A stretch of DNA of 37,109 nt from Moraxellaceae bacterium REDSEA-S32_B1 (GTDB lineage Bacteria > Pseudomonadota > Gammaproteobacteria > Pseudomonadales > Moraxellaceae). Position numbers and translations under genes: made by a program. This document shows, one piece after another, positions 23,575 to 33,713 of the stretch; positions within the stretch are counted from its first letter, which is position 1, and the number at the start of each line of letters is the position of its first letter. Location of the stretch: assembly GCA_001626925.1 (NCBI GenBank), contig LUOR01000030.1:1-37109 (forward strand), in the 5' to 3' direction. Below the pieces are notes generated by a model that saw only the letters and a list, made by a program, of their open reading frames with translations, searched no databases and was not told where the DNA came from.

Positions 23575-25731
23575 TTAGAACTTGTAAGTTAATGAACCAA
23601 TGATACTACGACCTGCTCCCCAACCATTCCACACATTCAGCTTATATTTTTCGTCAGTTAAGTTTTTCACATTTACCCCCAGAGTCAGATTAGGCTGAAT
23701 ATCATATTTCGCCATCAAATTAACCAAATAATAATCATCTTGGCGTCCTGCTTCAGCCTCAATGCCTGTGACACCATCTAGGTAAAATTCACTTTGCCAG
23801 TTGACGCCACCGCCAATCGTGAGTTTATCCCATTGATAGCTAGTAAATATTTTAAAGGTATCTTCAGGAATATAGGTATTTAGCACATCACCGTTTGCAT
23901 CCGTGGCATCAGTATGGGTGTAACCTGCTTGAATATTCCACTTTGGCAAAATTTCACCTGCAACGCTCAATTCATAACCTTTTACTTCTGCGCCATCTAT
24001 TGATTCATAGATAGAAGTGCCATCAGCTTGATCTGCACCTGTATCTACACCTAAATTGTCTTGTTTCATTTGGAAGTAAGCAGCACTGGCATTTAGACGA
24101 CCATCATACATTTCAAATTTGAATCCACCTTCAACACTATTGCCTTCTTCAGGATCAAGATAATCGTCATTGGCATCTTTATTAGATGATGGATTAAAGA
24201 TCGAAGTATAACTCGCAAATGCAGAGAGTTGATCAGTAATATCAAAGACTAAGCCTGCGTATGGCGTAAACACACCATTTTCTTTTTGTTCTGCATCGGT
24301 AACTTTGCGCTCCCAATTGCTAAAGCGTGCACCAAAAATCAATTTAAGTGGATCAAGTAGTTGTAATTTTGTTGCAGCAAAAGCACCCAACTGATATTCA
24401 TCAACCACTGTACGACCTGTTTCCAAAATCGTTGGTTGTTCTGAATAACCATTCCAACCTTCAATATCAACGACTGTAAAATAACGCCCATAGCTTGGAT
24501 CATCAGATTCAACGCTATAACCATTGATACCGAACATCACATCATGCTCACGACCTAAGGCTTGGAATTTACCTGAAGTATAGATATCTAAAGCATGTAC
24601 TTCAGGTGTACTGGTAAATCGCCCTGAGGTCACCACCATTTGCCCAGGTTGTAAAGTATAGCCTGCACGCGCATTGGTATAACTATCTTCAAAAACAATC
24701 GAACCTGAACCTGCCACGGCATAAACACGGTCATTTTTTGCTTTGGTGTAGTTATAGTTGGCGACAGCCTGCCAATTGTCATTAAACACATGCTCTAAGC
24801 CAAGTAAAACATTGACCTTTTCTGTGTTGCTGTAAGCATAATCAGCTGCCGCATTGTCTTCACGATCAAAGTAATCTTGAAGTTGTATCGGCGTATCATT
24901 GGTGATAAATGGGAAACCGTGTGCTGTGGCATCATCCAATTCAACTTGTTGTAATGTGATTGCACTGGTTAATGTTGTTTTATCTGAAAGGTCAACATCT
25001 AAGGCACCATAGAACACTGCATTTTGGCGATGATAACGATCTTGTTGACTACCACCTTGTTCATACAATGCAACTGAACGCCCTCTAACACTGCCATCAG
25101 TATTTAAAGCACCTGAAACATCGACCTGACTGCGATAATTATCCCATGTACCGCCTTGCACTTTGATCGACCCTGTAAGCTCTTCAGTTGGGCGCTTTCG
25201 TACATAGTTTAAACTGGCACTTGGATAACCTGAACCGCTGGTTAAACCTGTTGAACCCTTGAGCACCTCAATACGCTCATAGATCGCAGTATCTTCAAGT
25301 CCCATCATGTCTTTGCCACCAAATGCAGCATAAGAACTCGGAATACCATCACGTAAAATATTTTTGATTTCAAATCCACGAGAATAGTAAGTACTATAAC
25401 CCGCACCCTCTTGACCATATTGAATTGCCGTGACACCAGCGGTATTCATGAGTACATCACTTGCACTGGTCAGGAGTTGGTCTTCCATTTGTTGTTTTGT
25501 GAAAATCGTGACGCTTTGCGGTGTATCTTTTAAATCCAAATTTAATTTGGCCGCAGATGCAGTCGATTTTTCAGTATATGTATTATTATCTTGTTCTGCT
25601 TGTACTGTAATCGTCGGTAATTGCTGAACAGTTTCATCTTCAGCATAGACATTACTTGCACTTGCCCCAAGCAATGTCGCCAAAGATACACGAACCCCGA
25701 TAGAAACCGCTGAGAGATTAAACATTTTCAT
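23575..25731 (-). CDS. TonB-dependent siderophore receptor (FhuE/FpvA-like)
   Basis: This outer-membrane receptor would import a ferric siderophore using TonB-ExbBD energy. The 718-residue protein has a signal peptide ending NVYA (about 30), a TonB-box-like LPTITVQA at about 38-45, a plug domain starting LDLKDTPQSVTIFTKQQMED, with YYSRGFEIKNILRDGIPSS and IERIEVLKGSTGLTSGSGYP-type motifs, then a 22-strand-type barrel ending NVWNGWGAGRSIIGSLTYKF with terminal Phe, needed for barrel insertion. The plug motifs resemble FhuE, FoxA and FpvA receptors, but the ligand cannot be decided. An ATG two codons later (25725) is an alternative start. Divergent genes for small membrane and PepSY proteins (25960-28235) complete the uptake module. 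Confidence 0.92.
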   Translation of the reverse strand: MKMFNLSAVSIGVRVSLATLLGASASNVYAEDETVQQLPTITVQAEQDNNTYTEKSTASAAKLNLDLKDTPQSVTIFTKQQMEDQLLTSASDVLMNTAGVTAIQYGQEGAGYSTYYSRGFEIKNILRDGIPSSYAAFGGKDMMGLEDTAIYERIEVLKGSTGLTSGSGYPSASLNYVRKRPTEELTGSIKVQGGTWDNYRSQVDVSGALNTDGSVRGRSVALYEQGGSQQDRYHRQNAVFYGALDVDLSDKTTLTSAITLQQVELDDATAHGFPFITNDTPIQLQDYFDREDNAAADYAYSNTEKVNVLLGLEHVFNDNWQAVANYNYTKAKNDRVYAVAGSGSIVFEDSYTNARAGYTLQPGQMVVTSGRFTSTPEVHALDIYTSGKFQALGREHDVMFGINGYSVESDDPSYGRYFTVVDIEGWNGYSEQPTILETGRTVVDEYQLGAFAATKLQLLDPLKLIFGARFSNWERKVTDAEQKENGVFTPYAGLVFDITDQLSAFASYTSIFNPSSNKDANDDYLDPEEGNSVEGGFKFEMYDGRLNASAAYFQMKQDNLGVDTGADQADGTSIYESIDGAEVKGYELSVAGEILPKWNIQAGYTHTDATDANGDVLNTYIPEDTFKIFTSYQWDKLTIGGGVNWQSEFYLDGVTGIEAEAGRQDDYYLVNLMAKYDIQPNLTLGVNVKNLTDEKYKLNVWNGWGAGRSIIGSLTYKF

Positions 25732-25919
25732 AGAGTAATACTCAATAATCTAAATGCGAACAATTATCTTTATGATTACAAAAAAGTCAAACACTTCTGC
25801 TCTATTTATTTACATTGAACTCTAATTTTTTGAATGAATTTGAATGAAATTCTCGCAGAAACAGGGCCTCTACGTAGGAATTAATTTTTTCGAAGACTTT
25901 TAATTTTATCTAAAATAAA

Positions 25920-25934
25920 TGATAATAGGTTTCA
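25920..25934. promoter_or_regulatory. Possible Fur site between receptor and DUF3325 gene
   Basis: TGATAATAGGTTTCA matches the 7-1-7 Fur repeat at 11 of 14 specified bases, with a perfect left half (TGATAAT). It lies 26 bases upstream of the DUF3325 start and about 190 bases from the receptor start. Gene content makes Fur control likely, but this is a weaker sequence match than the one at 1197. Confidence 0.45.
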
Positions 25935-25959
25935 TTAATATTTGTAAATCATCTCCGTT

Positions 25960-26229
25960 ATGAAATTATTAGGCATTATCTTCGGAACGCTTGGCTGTAT
26001 CTGTTTGTATCTCAGTCACTCAAATCAAAGCATACTTCAACGACAGCTTCCTTTAATGGTGCGTTACTCGGGATGGGGAGTTCTTGTTATAAGCTTGATC
26101 TGTCTGACTGTTTCTCTATCTATTTTGGTGGGCATCCTTGTTTGGTTAGCGATTATTACTGTTGCTTGGTCATTCCTGCCATTTATTACCTTGTTTAAAA
26201 AGTATCAGCCTGATGAAAGCGCAAAATAA
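25960..26229 (+). CDS. DUF3325-like small membrane protein
   Basis: The 89-residue protein is mostly hydrophobic, with segments at about 3-20, 35-55 and 57-80, and a hydrophilic end KKYQPDESAK. An early YLSHSNQ motif and its position as first gene before a second small membrane protein and a PepSY protein match DUF3325 proteins found in iron-uptake clusters. Function is unknown. The next start codon lies inside its last codons (17-base overlap), so translation is coupled. A Fur-like site lies just upstream. Family assignment is from memory. Confidence 0.65.
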   Translation: MKLLGIIFGTLGCICLYLSHSNQSILQRQLPLMVRYSGWGVLVISLICLTVSLSILVGILVWLAIITVAWSFLPFITLFKKYQPDESAK

Positions 26230-26503
26230 ACAAAAAATCCAACCAGATTGGTGGACGAAAACCTTTGCAGGTCTTTTTCTCGGTTTTAGTTTTGCTGCGA
26301 TGATGGGTTCTATCGTCTTTCTACTTAGCCTACCGCATGTTGATCGCATGCTCTCACCGCAACTTGGCATGTGGACCATTCCGTGGGTATGGATGCCGAT
26401 GTTTTTCCTCGCTTATATCATTCCCAAAGGTTGGCAAAGTGTGCTGATTTTCAGTGTTGCCAATGTGATTGCGTTTTTATGTTTATTTTTAATTCGTGCT
26501 TAA
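26213..26503 (+). CDS. Small three-helix membrane protein of the iron-uptake module
   Basis: From the ATG at 26213 the protein has 96 residues: a charged start (MKAQNKQKIQPDWW) and three membrane segments at about 15-37, 48-65 and 70-93. It resembles the small proteins, sometimes annotated as DUF3649 or iron-uptake proteins, that precede PepSY genes, and parallels the gene at 757-1140 in size and place, though the sequences are clearly different. The frame is open upstream to a TTG at 26162, inside the DUF3325 gene; the ATG fits the overlap with the previous stop. No function beyond association with siderophore uptake can be given. Confidence 0.65.
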   Translation: MKAQNKQKIQPDWWTKTFAGLFLGFSFAAMMGSIVFLLSLPHVDRMLSPQLGMWTIPWVWMPMFFLAYIIPKGWQSVLIFSVANVIAFLCLFLIRA

Positions 26504-26582
26504 CATAACGTCGTAAAGTTTAGGGTCTGTCGAAGAGATAGTAGAAAAGTTTAATAAAAAGATTGTTGAAAGGTTTAATGTG

Positions 26583-28235
26583 ATGAAAATTCGTGCGGAT
26601 TTAGTCAAAGTTTCTAAAAACTTACATACTTGGGTAGGTATTACCGCAGGCATATTTCTCTTCATCTGCTTTTTTGCAGGTGGCTTAACCATGTTTCAAC
26701 ATGATTTAAGCAAATGGGCTTCACCACCATCGCAACGTCTTGCACCGATTGAACTCAATCAATACAACAGCCTAATTCAGCAAGTACAACAACAATATCC
26801 TGAAGCCTATAAAGCAGGCTTTGAACTGAATTTTTCATCAAAAGAATTACATAATGCACCGATGCAGTGGGAACCACCGCATGCAGAAGAAGAACATGAT
26901 GAACATCACTTTGAAACTGCGCAAGGTCGAATGCTTGCCACACTGGATGATCAAGGTCAGCTCCTCGTCAAACAAGAAAATGTATCTAAAGTCGGTTGGT
27001 TGATCGAGCAATTGCACGAAACCGCAGGTGTACCTGGTATGCTTGGGCATCATACGCTTGGTGTGTATATCATGGGCGTGGTGGCAGTGCTGTATTTTCT
27101 TGCCATCATGTCGGGTTTAATCGTACTTTTACCGACATTGGTCAAAGATTTTTTTGCCATTCGTGGCGGTAAAAATAAAAAACGATTTTGGTTAGATACG
27201 CATAATGTAGTGGGTATCGTCAGTTTACCCTTTCACATCATTATCGCAGTGACAGTCATTGTTTTTGCCTTTCACGACCTCCTCTACGGTGCAATGGGTG
27301 CACTCGCAAAACAGCCCTTGTTTGAACGTAGTGCGCCTACGGTGGTTATTAATGAGGCACAATCAAAACTAGATATCGAAAAGATTTATCAAAAGTTGCA
27401 ACAATCCGCCCCTGAACATCAAATCTTGGCAATGCGTTTAGGCAATCTTGAAGAACCACAAAAGGCGTCTGCTTTTGCGGCACTGTATCACCCAGATCAA
27501 ATGCTTCGTGGCGATAACTTTGCCTATATGTCGTTTAATCCATATCAAAATGATGCCTATGATAACTCGACACTGTATGAACATAGTGGAGTCATTGATA
27601 AATTAATTAATTCGATGTTTTCATTACACTTTGGCAACTTCGGTGGCGATCCAACACGTTGGCTATATTTTATCTTAGGTATTGGCGGTGCATTTTTGTT
27701 CTATTCAGGCAATATTCTTTGGGTAGAAACTCGCTTAAAAAAACAAAAGAATCCAAATCTACCGCCGCCACAACAACGTAAAGATGTGATGTTTATGGCG
27801 AATTTAACCGTTGGTGCATGCTTAGGTTGTGTGCTTGCTGTGTTTGCCAGTTTACTATGTTTACGATGGGCGTATGTGATCAATCCACAACTGCTCAGTA
27901 TCAACCACATCATGATGTATAGCTATTACAGCATATTCATCATCAGCATGATCTATACCTTCGGCATTGGCGTTGCAAAAGCATTACCGCAATTGTTATT
28001 GATGATTGCATTGGTCTTATTGGCTATCCCAGTGACGAGTATTATTGCGATAACGATACCAAACCTCGGCTTATGGCATGCAGGCATTGATTTGATTTGG
28101 ATTGATGTTTTTGCAATCATTTTTGCATTGGCTTTTTTACGCTTTTATCAACAGGCTCATACTCGATCGCAAGTTGCATTTGAAGGTTCGATTTGGTCAG
28201 CTAGAAAACTAAAAATGGCTAATTCAGAAAAATAA
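26583..28235 (+). CDS. PepSY-associated membrane protein
   Basis: The 550-residue inner-membrane protein starts KNLHTWVGITAGIFLFICFF (first helix about 17-36). It then has a periplasmic part with a His/Glu cluster at about 99-111, a helix pair near 160-180, the WLDTHN motif and helix near 200-225, a second periplasmic PepSY-like region, and at least four more C-terminal helices. Such proteins stand beside siderophore receptors and are proposed to act as ferric-siderophore reductases or in iron release; this is family inference. GAAAGG at 26568-26573 supports either the ATG at 26583 or a GTG one codon earlier. It is separated from the preceding small gene by 79 bases and is a paralog of the truncated gene at the left edge. 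Confidence 0.85.
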   Translation: MKIRADLVKVSKNLHTWVGITAGIFLFICFFAGGLTMFQHDLSKWASPPSQRLAPIELNQYNSLIQQVQQQYPEAYKAGFELNFSSKELHNAPMQWEPPHAEEEHDEHHFETAQGRMLATLDDQGQLLVKQENVSKVGWLIEQLHETAGVPGMLGHHTLGVYIMGVVAVLYFLAIMSGLIVLLPTLVKDFFAIRGGKNKKRFWLDTHNVVGIVSLPFHIIIAVTVIVFAFHDLLYGAMGALAKQPLFERSAPTVVINEAQSKLDIEKIYQKLQQSAPEHQILAMRLGNLEEPQKASAFAALYHPDQMLRGDNFAYMSFNPYQNDAYDNSTLYEHSGVIDKLINSMFSLHFGNFGGDPTRWLYFILGIGGAFLFYSGNILWVETRLKKQKNPNLPPPQQRKDVMFMANLTVGACLGCVLAVFASLLCLRWAYVINPQLLSINHIMMYSYYSIFIISMIYTFGIGVAKALPQLLLMIALVLLAIPVTSIIAITIPNLGLWHAGIDLIWIDVFAIIFALAFLRFYQQAHTRSQVAFEGSIWSARKLKMANSEK

Positions 28236-28316
28236 ACATTCGAAGTGTTTTGTATCCTTCTATTGCAGTGAGTAGTATAGTATTTAGAAGAAAATGTATA
28301 AAAGATTCATTTTTAA

Positions 28317-28349
28317 GACTTAGTTTAAACTTTTTGATCAAACTAAGTC
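28317..28349. terminator. Inverted repeat between the PepSY gene and gpx
   Basis: GACTTAGTTT (28317-28326) and AAACTAAGTC (28340-28349) form a perfect 10-base stem with a 13-base loop between convergent genes. Neither side has a clean T-run, so it is at best a weak bidirectional terminator. Confidence 0.45.
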
Positions 28350-28369
28350 CTTGCTTTAGAATTTTACGA

Positions 28370-28849
28370 TTAAGCCAAAGCTTTTTCAATATCCGCTTCG
28401 AGGCTTTCTGGTTTAGTCGTTGGTGCATAACGCCCAAGGATTTGTCCATCACGACCAATGAGAAACTTAGTAAAGTTCCATTTGATATTGCGATTAATAA
28501 AGCCTTTAGTTTCACGCGTCAGATAACGGAAGATCGCATGTGACTCAGGCCCTTTAACATCAACTTTGGCAAACATGGGGAAGCTGACACCATAGTTGCG
28601 CTGACAAAACTCACCAATCTCTTCGTTACTACCTGGGTCTTGGCCACCAAATTGGTTACAAGGAAAGCCAAGAACCACTAAACCTTGATCTTTATATTTT
28701 TCATATATCGCTTCCAAGCCATGAAACTGAGGGGTAAATCCACATTTGCTGGCGGTATTGACGATCAAAATCACTTTGCCTTGATATTCAGAGAGACTCT
28801 GCGTACTGCCTTCTAAGAGTTCAGCTTCAAATTGATAAATATTGCTCAT
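28370..28849 (-). CDS. Glutathione peroxidase family thiol peroxidase
   Basis: The enzyme reduces hydrogen peroxide and organic peroxides with thiols (glutathione or thioredoxin). The 159-residue protein has the Gpx motifs [11 protein letters not shown] with peroxidatic Cys36, [15 protein letters not shown] with Gln70, and [10 protein letters not shown] with Trp124 and Asn125, the full catalytic tetrad with Cys in place of selenocysteine. A further Cys in FCQRNYGV (Cys82) could resolve in the thioredoxin-dependent manner. Its ATG overlaps the stop of msrB (ATGA), so it is translationally coupled to a methionine-sulfoxide repair enzyme. Confidence 0.94.
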   Translation of the reverse strand: MSNIYQFEAELLEGSTQSLSEYQGKVILIVNTASKCGFTPQFHGLEAIYEKYKDQGLVVLGFPCNQFGGQDPGSNEEIGEFCQRNYGVSFPMFAKVDVKGPESHAIFRYLTRETKGFINRNIKWNFTKFLIGRDGQILGRYAPTTKPESLEADIEKALA

Positions 28850-29265
28850 GGGTAATTGTCCTCATCGACATTTTGTTGAGTTTGTAGTTTTAAAGATGCA
28901 GAATTAATGCAATAGCGCAAGCCTGTTGGCTGTGGACCATCTTCAAAGACATGTCCAAGATGTGCATCACAATTATGACAAGTCAACTCTGTACGTGTCA
29001 TGCCATGGCTTTGATCATTGTGTTCTTCAATATTACTCTGATCAATCGGGCGAAAAAAACTTGGCCAGCCTGAACCTGAATCATATTTGGTTTCGGATGA
29101 GAATAAGGGCGTACCGCAACAACGACATTTGTACACGCCATCTGCTTTGCTATTCCAATATTGCCCTGTAAAGGCAGGCTCTGTACCTTTCTGACGAGTG
29201 ATACGAAACTCTTCAGCACTGAGTTCACGTTGCCACTCGCGGTCTGTTTTATTGACTTTTCCCAT
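28846..29265 (-). CDS. msrB: Peptide-methionine (R)-S-oxide reductase MsrB
   Basis: MsrB repairs the R form of oxidised methionine in proteins, using thioredoxin. The 139-residue protein has the two zinc pairs Cys47/Cys50 (YKCRCC) and Cys96/Cys99 ([12 protein letters not shown]), the substrate-binding SGSGWPSF, and catalytic Cys119 in [10 protein letters not shown]. No signal peptide is seen, so it acts in the cytoplasm. It is the first gene of a two-gene unit with the peroxidase gene, whose start overlaps its stop by 4 bases. The GAGC before the ATG at 29265 is a modest ribosome site. Confidence 0.95.
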   Translation of the reverse strand: MGKVNKTDREWQRELSAEEFRITRQKGTEPAFTGQYWNSKADGVYKCRCCGTPLFSSETKYDSGSGWPSFFRPIDQSNIEEHNDQSHGMTRTELTCHNCDAHLGHVFEDGPQPTGLRYCINSASLKLQTQQNVDEDNYP

Positions 29266-29427
29266 TGCCCGCTCCTTTCATTCTTGTGTTGAAAATGTCA
29301 TGATTGCATCTCTTATATTTACGCTACTGTAATAAAAATTGCTAGTGTAAAATGTATTTAAAAACAAAAGTTCACAAGTTTTTTACGGTGAACTCCTTCT
29401 ACTCATTGGAAATTACTGGAATAGGTC

Positions 29428-30663
29428 ATGTCCACTCAAAGTCGTCATACACGGGAAATTAAAAAATCAGCTAAATTGGAGCATGTTTGCTACGATATTC
29501 GCGGACCTGTGTTACGAGCCGCCAATGAGATGGAGGAACAAGGTCACCGTATTATCAAACTGAATATTGGCAATCCTGCGCCATTTGGTTTTGAAGCACC
29601 GCAAGAGATCATCAATGATGTGGCGCTCAATCTACCGAATGCGATTGGTTATTCTGATTCAAAAGGTATTTTCCCTGCACGTAAAGCAGTGTGTCAGTAC
29701 TATCAGCAAAAAGGCATTTTAGATTTACACGTCAATGATGTGTATATCGGTAATGGTGTGTCCGAGCTCATCGTGATGTCGATGCAAGGTTTGCTCAATG
29801 ATGGCGATGAGATGCTCATCCCAATGCCTGACTATCCGTTATGGACTGCTGCGGTCAATCTATCAGGCGGTACTGCAATTCATTACAAATGTGATGAAGA
29901 AAATAGTTGGTATCCTGATATCGCCGATATGGAATCGAAAATCACAGCCAATACTCGTGGTATTGTCATTATCAATCCAAACAATCCAACGGGATCGGTC
30001 TATCCACGCCATGTTTTAGAGCAGATCGTGGCATTAGCACGTAAGCATGATCTGATTTTGTTTGCTGATGAAATCTACGACAAGATCGTCTATGACGGCA
30101 TTGAACATGTCTCTGTTGCTTCGATTGCCAAAGATTTGTTGTGCATTTCATTCAATGGTTTGTCGAAATCCTATCGTATTGCGGGTTTTCGTGCGGGTTG
30201 GATGGCGATCACAGGCAATAAATCAAAAGCACGTGACTTCATTGAAGGCTTAGATATGCTCGCTTCAATGCGTCTGTGTGCCAACGTCCAAGCGCAATAT
30301 GCGATCCAAACGGCGCTTGGTGGTTATCAATCAATCAATGATTTGATTCGCCCAGGTGGTCGCTTGTACGAACAGCGTCAAATCGCTTGGGAAATGCTCA
30401 ATGAAATTCCTGGCGTGAGCTGTGTCAAACCAGAAGGTGCGATGTATTGCTTCCCAAAACTTGATCCAAACATTTATCCAGTCGAAGATGATGAACAACT
30501 GATGCTCAACTTGCTCCGTGCAGAAAAAGTCTTATTAGTTCAAGGTACAGGTTTTAACTGGCCGACACCTGATCATTTCCGTGTGGTGTTCTTACCTGCG
30601 CCGACTGAGTTACGTGAAGCGGTCAGTCGTATTGGTCGATTCTTTGCGGCATTAAGAGCTTAG
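29428..30663 (+). CDS. alaA: AlaA-type pyridoxal-phosphate aminotransferase
   Basis: AlaA makes alanine from pyruvate and glutamate. The 411-residue fold-type I aminotransferase has LNIGNPAPFGFEAP near 45-58, IGYSDSKGIFPARKA, INPNNPTGSVYP (the Asn that holds the PLP ring), ADEIYDKIVYDG (Asp/Tyr contacts), and the Schiff-base lysine Lys247 in SFNGLSKSYRIAGFRAGW; the following arginine-containing stretch binds the PLP phosphate. The N-terminus (KLEHVCYDIRGPVLRAANEME) and overall length are like E. coli AlaA (YfbQ, 405 residues). A bidirectional terminator follows. The alanine specificity is inferred from similarity. Confidence 0.88.
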   Translation: MSTQSRHTREIKKSAKLEHVCYDIRGPVLRAANEMEEQGHRIIKLNIGNPAPFGFEAPQEIINDVALNLPNAIGYSDSKGIFPARKAVCQYYQQKGILDLHVNDVYIGNGVSELIVMSMQGLLNDGDEMLIPMPDYPLWTAAVNLSGGTAIHYKCDEENSWYPDIADMESKITANTRGIVIINPNNPTGSVYPRHVLEQIVALARKHDLILFADEIYDKIVYDGIEHVSVASIAKDLLCISFNGLSKSYRIAGFRAGWMAITGNKSKARDFIEGLDMLASMRLCANVQAQYAIQTALGGYQSINDLIRPGGRLYEQRQIAWEMLNEIPGVSCVKPEGAMYCFPKLDPNIYPVEDDEQLMLNLLRAEKVLLVQGTGFNWPTPDHFRVVFLPAPTELREAVSRIGRFFAALRA

Positions 30664-30693
30664 ATTTGACGCTGAAATAAAAAAACTGAAATA

Positions 30694-30733
30694 AAAAATA
30701 GAGGCATAATTCAAAATTAATGCCTCTATTTTT
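30694..30733. terminator. Bidirectional terminator between alaA and ppk1
   Basis: AAAAATAGAGGCAT (about 30693-30706) and ATGCCTCTATTTTT (30720-30733) form a perfect stem with a 13-base loop, with A-rich and T-rich arm ends serving both converging transcripts. Confidence 0.9.
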
Positions 30734-30753
30734 ATGGATTTTAAATGTACAGC

Positions 30754-32841
30754 TTATTGAAAATGCTCTAACAATACTTGTTGTGAAATATAAACCTCTT
30801 CACCTTCTTTCGGTGAAATACTTAGCCATTGACCATCGGGCTGAAGCTCCCAAGCTTGCTGATTGTCTTTGAGATAATTCTCTAAACCTTGCTCAATGAT
30901 ACGTTTACGAAGTACAGGATCTTCAACTGGGAAACATGCCTCGACACGGCTAAATAGATTCCGATCCATCCAGTCCGCACTTGAACAGTACACTCGTGGA
31001 TTCCCATCATTTTCAAAATAATACACACGAGTATGTTCTAAGAAACGTCCAACGATCGAACGCACATGAATATTTTCTGATAAGCCTTTCAGCTTCGGAC
31101 GTAAGCAACAAATCGAACGAATGATAAGATCAATCTTCACTCCAGCTTGCGACGCTTCATACAATTTATCAATCAATTGTCGCTCTGTAATCGCATTCAC
31201 TTTGACGATGATACGGGCTTTCTTCCCTGCGATCGCATTGGCAATTTCATGATCAATAAAGTTCATCAGTTGCTGATGAAGTGTAAATGGCGCATGTAAC
31301 AGCTTTTTCAGCTTCACCGTTTTGCCCATACCTGTCAGCTCTTGGAAGACACGATGTACATCTTCGGAGAGTTCTTTATTGGTCGTGAGCAAGCCATAGT
31401 CGGTATAAATCCGTGCATTGCCTGCATGATAGTTACCTGTACCGAGATGCACATAACGCATCAGTTGATTGTCTTCACGACGCACAATCAAGATCATTTT
31501 GGCATGGGTTTTATAGCCCACAATACCATATACAACGACAGCACCCGCTTCTTGCAAAATATTCGCTACAGCAATATTGGACTCTTCATCAAATCGTGCA
31601 CGAAGTTCAATCACTGCCGTGACTTCTTTACCATTACGTGCAGCTTCGGCAAGCACTTGCACGATTTCAGAGTTTGGACCGCTACGATACAAAGTTTGCT
31701 TAATCGCTAAAACTTTTGGATCACGTGCAGCTTCACGAAGTATATTAATTACTGGCGCAAAAGACTCATACGGATGATGCAGTAAAATATCTTGCTTTTT
31801 CATCGCCGAAAAAATACTTTCAGAATTTTTCAGTATCTTTGGAATCACTGGCGTGTGCGCACTGTAACGCAAGTGTGGGCGTTTAAAATTTGAGATCAAA
31901 CGAGTTAAGTTGACCGGTCCATTGACCTTATACAAATCCGAATGCTCTAAATGAAATTCTTCAAGTAGATATTCATAAATATGTTGCGGGCAGTTTTCAG
32001 TCACTTCTAGTCGCACAGCACGACCAAAGCGACGAGAGCTCAACTCACCTTTTAAAGCTATCGCTAAGTCTTCAACATCTTCATTGAGTGCTAAATCGGC
32101 ATTACGTGTCACACGGAACTGATAGCATCCTGTCGCAGTCATGCCAGGGAAAAGATCAGAGACATGCTCATGAATAATTGCAGAGAGCATCACATGATGC
32201 TCATGACCACCGGTTAGCTCATCAGGCAAACGCACCACACGAGGTAGCGAACGTGGCGCAGGCACGACGGCAAGCTCAATCTGACGACCGAAAGCGTCTT
32301 TACCCTCTAATGTGACGATAAAGTTTAGACTTTTATTCACCAATCGAGGAAATGGGTGCGCAGGATCAAGGCTAATCGGCGTTAAAACAGGTGCAACCTG
32401 CTCTTGGAAATATTTTTTCAGCCAAACTAACTGCTCATCGCTCAATTCATCACGCTTGAGAAAACAAATATTTTCTTCACGTAGTTTTGGTAAAATTTCT
32501 TCATTTAAAATACGGTATTGGCGATCAATGGCAGCGTGCGCCGTTTCTGAAATACGATCTAGCACTTCACGTGGTGTCAGCCCATCAGGACTATGACTTT
32601 CGTTGCCTAAATACAACTGCTCAAGCACGCCAGCAACACGAATTTCAAAAAACTCATCCATATTGCTCGAAAAGATCAACAGAAAAGTTAATCGATCAAG
32701 TAGCGGATGCGCAGGATTGACTGCTTGCTCAAGGACTCGCAGATGGAAGTCTAAAATTGAAAGTTCACGATTGATATAACGATCATGAAAGGTATAGTTA
32801 TTGGTCGCTTCTGTTGATGGATTCGATGCTACTTGGTTCAT
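30754..32841 (-). CDS. ppk1: Polyphosphate kinase PPK1
   Basis: PPK1 makes inorganic polyphosphate from ATP at the inner membrane. The 695-residue protein has the N-domain motif [19 protein letters not shown] at about 23-41 with [12 protein letters not shown], then two phospholipase-D-like halves. The autophosphorylated histidine is His472 in [19 protein letters not shown] (His435 in E. coli), and the second conserved histidine is His603 in [27 protein letters not shown] is also conserved. The enzyme is complete. It stands alone, without the exopolyphosphatase gene ppx that follows it in E. coli; upstream is mtgA on the same strand, 124 bases away. Confidence 0.97.
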   Translation of the reverse strand: MNQVASNPSTEATNNYTFHDRYINRELSILDFHLRVLEQAVNPAHPLLDRLTFLLIFSSNMDEFFEIRVAGVLEQLYLGNESHSPDGLTPREVLDRISETAHAAIDRQYRILNEEILPKLREENICFLKRDELSDEQLVWLKKYFQEQVAPVLTPISLDPAHPFPRLVNKSLNFIVTLEGKDAFGRQIELAVVPAPRSLPRVVRLPDELTGGHEHHVMLSAIIHEHVSDLFPGMTATGCYQFRVTRNADLALNEDVEDLAIALKGELSSRRFGRAVRLEVTENCPQHIYEYLLEEFHLEHSDLYKVNGPVNLTRLISNFKRPHLRYSAHTPVIPKILKNSESIFSAMKKQDILLHHPYESFAPVINILREAARDPKVLAIKQTLYRSGPNSEIVQVLAEAARNGKEVTAVIELRARFDEESNIAVANILQEAGAVVVYGIVGYKTHAKMILIVRREDNQLMRYVHLGTGNYHAGNARIYTDYGLLTTNKELSEDVHRVFQELTGMGKTVKLKKLLHAPFTLHQQLMNFIDHEIANAIAGKKARIIVKVNAITERQLIDKLYEASQAGVKIDLIIRSICCLRPKLKGLSENIHVRSIVGRFLEHTRVYYFENDGNPRVYCSSADWMDRNLFSRVEACFPVEDPVLRKRIIEQGLENYLKDNQQAWELQPDGQWLSISPKEGEEVYISQQVLLEHFQ

Positions 32842-32965
32842 TGAAAGACTGCCTTAAATTTATCAATGAGATGTTTTATTTATTATGCGACAGAATTATG
32901 ACAATTCGATAAAAAACTTACATAACAAGCCATTAAATTCAAAATATTGTATAAGTTTTGACAAC

Positions 32966-33643
32966 CTATTCAGGCAACTGACTATGCGAAATATAGCGTA
33001 AGATCATTTGCTTACGTGCTCGAAACTTGCCATCAGGACCATGATCTTCATAGTAGCGTGGATTTGGAAGCATCGATGCAAGGTGTGCCGCTTGCTCCTT
33101 GGTCAGACTTTTTGAACTTTTACCATAATAATGTTGCGTTGCTGCTTCGATACCGTAAATCCCTTCGCCAAACTCAACTGAATTGACATAGACTTCCAGA
33201 ATACGTGCTTTCGACCACATACGTTCCATCATCCATGTAGCTACAGCTTCTTGACCTTTGCGTACATAAGAGCGTTTGTTAAATAAAAATAGATTCTTCG
33301 CAAGTTGCTGAGAGATTGTCGATCCACCTGCAACGACTTCGCCCTTCTTTTCATTCTTCTTGATTGCATCCTCAATGCCTGCCCAATCGAAGCCATTATG
33401 CTCAAGAAAGCGTCCATCTTCTGCTGTAATTACAGCACGTTTAAAATTATCACTGATATCTTCGCTATCTTTCCATTCATGCACGACTTTGGCATTGGGT
33501 GTCGTCCAATAGTAAGTGCGCATAAACATGGTTGATTCTACTGGGAAAAAACGCCAATACGCCAAACTTGTGAAAATCCAAATTTGCACCAATAACACCG
33601 CACAGACCAATACCAGTAATAAACGAAGAATAAATTTTTTCAT
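32966..33643 (-). CDS. mtgA: Monofunctional peptidoglycan transglycosylase
   Basis: MtgA polymerises lipid II into glycan strands on the outer face of the inner membrane. The 225-residue GT51 protein has one N-terminal membrane anchor (about 5-25) and the family motifs in order: [14 protein letters not shown] with catalytic Glu75, [15 protein letters not shown] near 107-121, [27 protein letters not shown] with the second catalytic Glu region, and [17 protein letters not shown]. It lacks a transpeptidase domain, as expected for MtgA (E. coli: 242 residues). It follows the Mpo1-like gene by 235 bases with a terminator between them. Confidence 0.95.
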   Translation of the reverse strand: MKKFILRLLLVLVCAVLLVQIWIFTSLAYWRFFPVESTMFMRTYYWTTPNAKVVHEWKDSEDISDNFKRAVITAEDGRFLEHNGFDWAGIEDAIKKNEKKGEVVAGGSTISQQLAKNLFLFNKRSYVRKGQEAVATWMMERMWSKARILEVYVNSVEFGEGIYGIEAATQHYYGKSSKSLTKEQAAHLASMLPNPRYYEDHGPDGKFRARKQMILRYISHSQLPE

Positions 33644-33682
33644 ATCAATCTAAATCTAACACTTCAAAGTGAATCAATTCTC

Positions 33683-33713
33683 AAAAAATAAGCCTACACA
33701 TTGAGTAGGCTTA
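33683..33713 (-). terminator. Terminator after the Mpo1-like gene
   Basis: TAAGCCTAC (33689-33697) pairs with GTAGGCTTA (33705-33713); on the minus strand the stem is followed by TTTTTT (33683-33688). It lies about 165 bases after the stop of the Mpo1-like gene and upstream of mtgA. The rest of 33644-33878 holds no gene that I can see. Confidence 0.8.

Noticed and set aside
25765..25785. Second Fur-like site close to the receptor promoter
   Set aside because: Only about 11 of 19 positions match the consensus in AT-rich DNA, no better than chance.
25831..25850. Direct repeat TGAATGAA-N2 occurring twice in tandem
   Set aside because: Only two copies of a short AT-rich word in a promoter region; not enough for a repeat or operator call.
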